Shown here in pieces: positions 63,301 through 64,000 of a stretch of 64,000 bases of DNA. Positions within the stretch are counted from its first letter, which is position 1; each line of letters begins with the position of its first letter. The stretch covers positions 2,154,399-2,218,398 of the forward strand of contig SSBO01000001.1 in assembly GCA_005281725.1 (NCBI GenBank), in the 5' to 3' direction. A program made the position numbers and the translations under genes. The DNA comes from Wuchereria bancrofti. Taxonomy: Eukaryota > Nematoda > Chromadorea > Rhabditida > Onchocercidae. Below the pieces are notes generated by a model, which worked only from the letters and a program-made list of their open reading frames with translations, made no database searches and was not told the DNA's origin.

Positions 63301-63998
63301 TTATATCTCATACCTTTGATACTGCTATGGTAATTCAGTTGACATAATTGTATTCATTACAGATATACATCTCAGAAAACATTTTACCTTTTTTCCATCC
63401 TTATGCTGAGCATAATTCAATTCATAGATATTTTTTTCAATACCAACCGATTACGAGAGATTAACGTTGCCGAGGAAAGAAATTATGGAAGAGATGAAAT
63501 TTCAAAAAAAAATTAAGAATTTAAGAAATTAAAAAAAAAACTAATATTATAGATTTTGACAAAATTACGTGACGATGAATTACATCACTACGATGTTGCA
63601 GTTGAAAATGATGGATTAAAGGCAAGTACTTCTAATGCTTTATATATATAATTTGCCTAAGTTCTGTGTTTTGAAAAAAAAAAAAATTGTGTCGAAAAAA
63701 AGAATTATTCAAAACAGTAGCACTAAGAAGAAATCAATCTTTTCTGAAATTTTAAACTAATTTTTCATTTTTTAAGTTTGAAGTTGGGATCAGGAATAAA
63801 CAGTGGCAGTAATTTAACTTAAAAAAAAAGATTTTTTGGAATATTTGTTTATGACAGAGAAAAAAGGATGACAACATTGGAATTATGGATAATTTCTCTC
63901 TAAAAAATAAGACGTTTCAGGCACCACAATATGAGGCGCTGAAATGGATCATTCAAACTGGTTGCAAAGGAGCTATTTGGTTAGCTGAACGAATGTAA
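60317..63998 (+). CDS. clk-1: 5-demethoxyubiquinone hydroxylase COQ7/CLK-1, 187 aa
   Basis: Mitochondrial di-iron enzyme that hydroxylates demethoxyubiquinone in ubiquinone biosynthesis; loss in C. elegans slows development and extends life. Five exons: 60317-60449, 60858-61001, 63134-63273, 63553-63621 and 63921-63998; phases agree and the length equals that of C. elegans CLK-1. Di-iron ligands are visible: Glu29 in DHIGEL, Glu60 and His63 in EKEH, Glu112 in [11 protein letters not shown], and Glu148 and His151 in DELHH. The C-terminus [20 protein letters not shown] is typical. Intron 2 (2.1 kb) is filled with AAT-type repeats. Intron 4 has a GC donor (63622). The exon 2 acceptor lies in a 37-nt tandem repeat. 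The N-terminus is short but basic, as in other CLK-1 presequences. The stop codon ends two bases before the window edge. Confidence 0.97.
60784..60884 (+). repeat. 37-nt tandem repeat spanning the clk-1 exon 2 acceptor
   Basis: Copy 1 is 60784-60820, copy 2 is 60821-60857, and a partial third copy of 27 nt is 60858-60884. Each full copy ends in a pyrimidine-AG acceptor (gacag, ttgcag); the third copy is the beginning of coding exon 2. Confidence 0.9.
61411..61620 (+). repeat. Degenerate AAT trinucleotide array in clk-1 intron 2
   Basis: Continuous run of aat/agt/aac triplet variants. Confidence 0.85.
62107..62290. repeat. AAT array followed by inverted ATT array in clk-1 intron 2
   Basis: 62107-62210 is AAT-rich (ataataataat, agtaatagtagtaat) and 62218-62290 is ATT-rich (ttattattattt), forming an imperfect inverted repeat centred near 62213. 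Confidence 0.8.
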
Positions 63999-64000
63999 AT

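Overview
The window reads as nuclear DNA of a nematode, most likely a clade III filarial-type parasite. It is very AT-rich, its genes are split into many short exons, and several start codons sit a few bases after a splice acceptor, as expected for spliced-leader trans-splicing. Every protein I recognise is closest, from memory, to a C. elegans counterpart. I see no operonic prokaryotic genes, no CRISPR array, no rRNA and no intact transposon. Species assignment is an inference.

Twelve protein-coding genes can be assembled exon by exon with consistent reading frames. Left part: a DDX6-type RNA helicase (cgh-1, minus strand, 3' end off the left edge), a pyruvate dehydrogenase kinase (plus), a TMEM120 membrane protein (minus) and a divergent 15-exon SLC6 transporter (minus). 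Centre: Arp2/3 subunit 2 (arx-4, plus), dynein light chain LC8 (dlc-1, plus), the Hsp90 co-chaperone p23 (daf-41, plus) and a 12-exon eIF4B (plus). Right part: an unrecognised IQ-motif protein (minus), head to head with the kinesin-II accessory subunit KAP (kap-1, plus), then a ZnT6-like cation-efflux protein (toc-1, plus) and the ubiquinone-biosynthesis hydroxylase COQ7/CLK-1 (plus). The clk-1 stop codon falls two bases before the window end. The gaps between genes are long (0.4-4.8 kb), AT-rich and hold only microsatellites and a few sites.

Functional themes: cytoplasmic mRNA control (cgh-1, eIF4B), mitochondrial metabolism (PDK, CLK-1), cytoskeleton and transport (arx-4, dlc-1, kap-1) and membrane transport (SLC6, toc-1, TMEM120). 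The toc-1/clk-1 pair, with daf-41 nearby, resembles a C. elegans chromosome III neighbourhood.

Most interesting signals: (1) an RFX/X-box-like site centred between the divergent kap-1 and IQ-motif genes, which suggests the latter is a ciliary gene; a second perfect RFX-type site lies upstream of dlc-1. (2) An apparent Asp/Asn exchange in the SLC6 sodium site Na1. (3) A 37-nt tandem repeat that duplicates the clk-1 exon 2 splice acceptor. (4) Two GC-AG introns. All exon models come from manual splicing, without transcript data.
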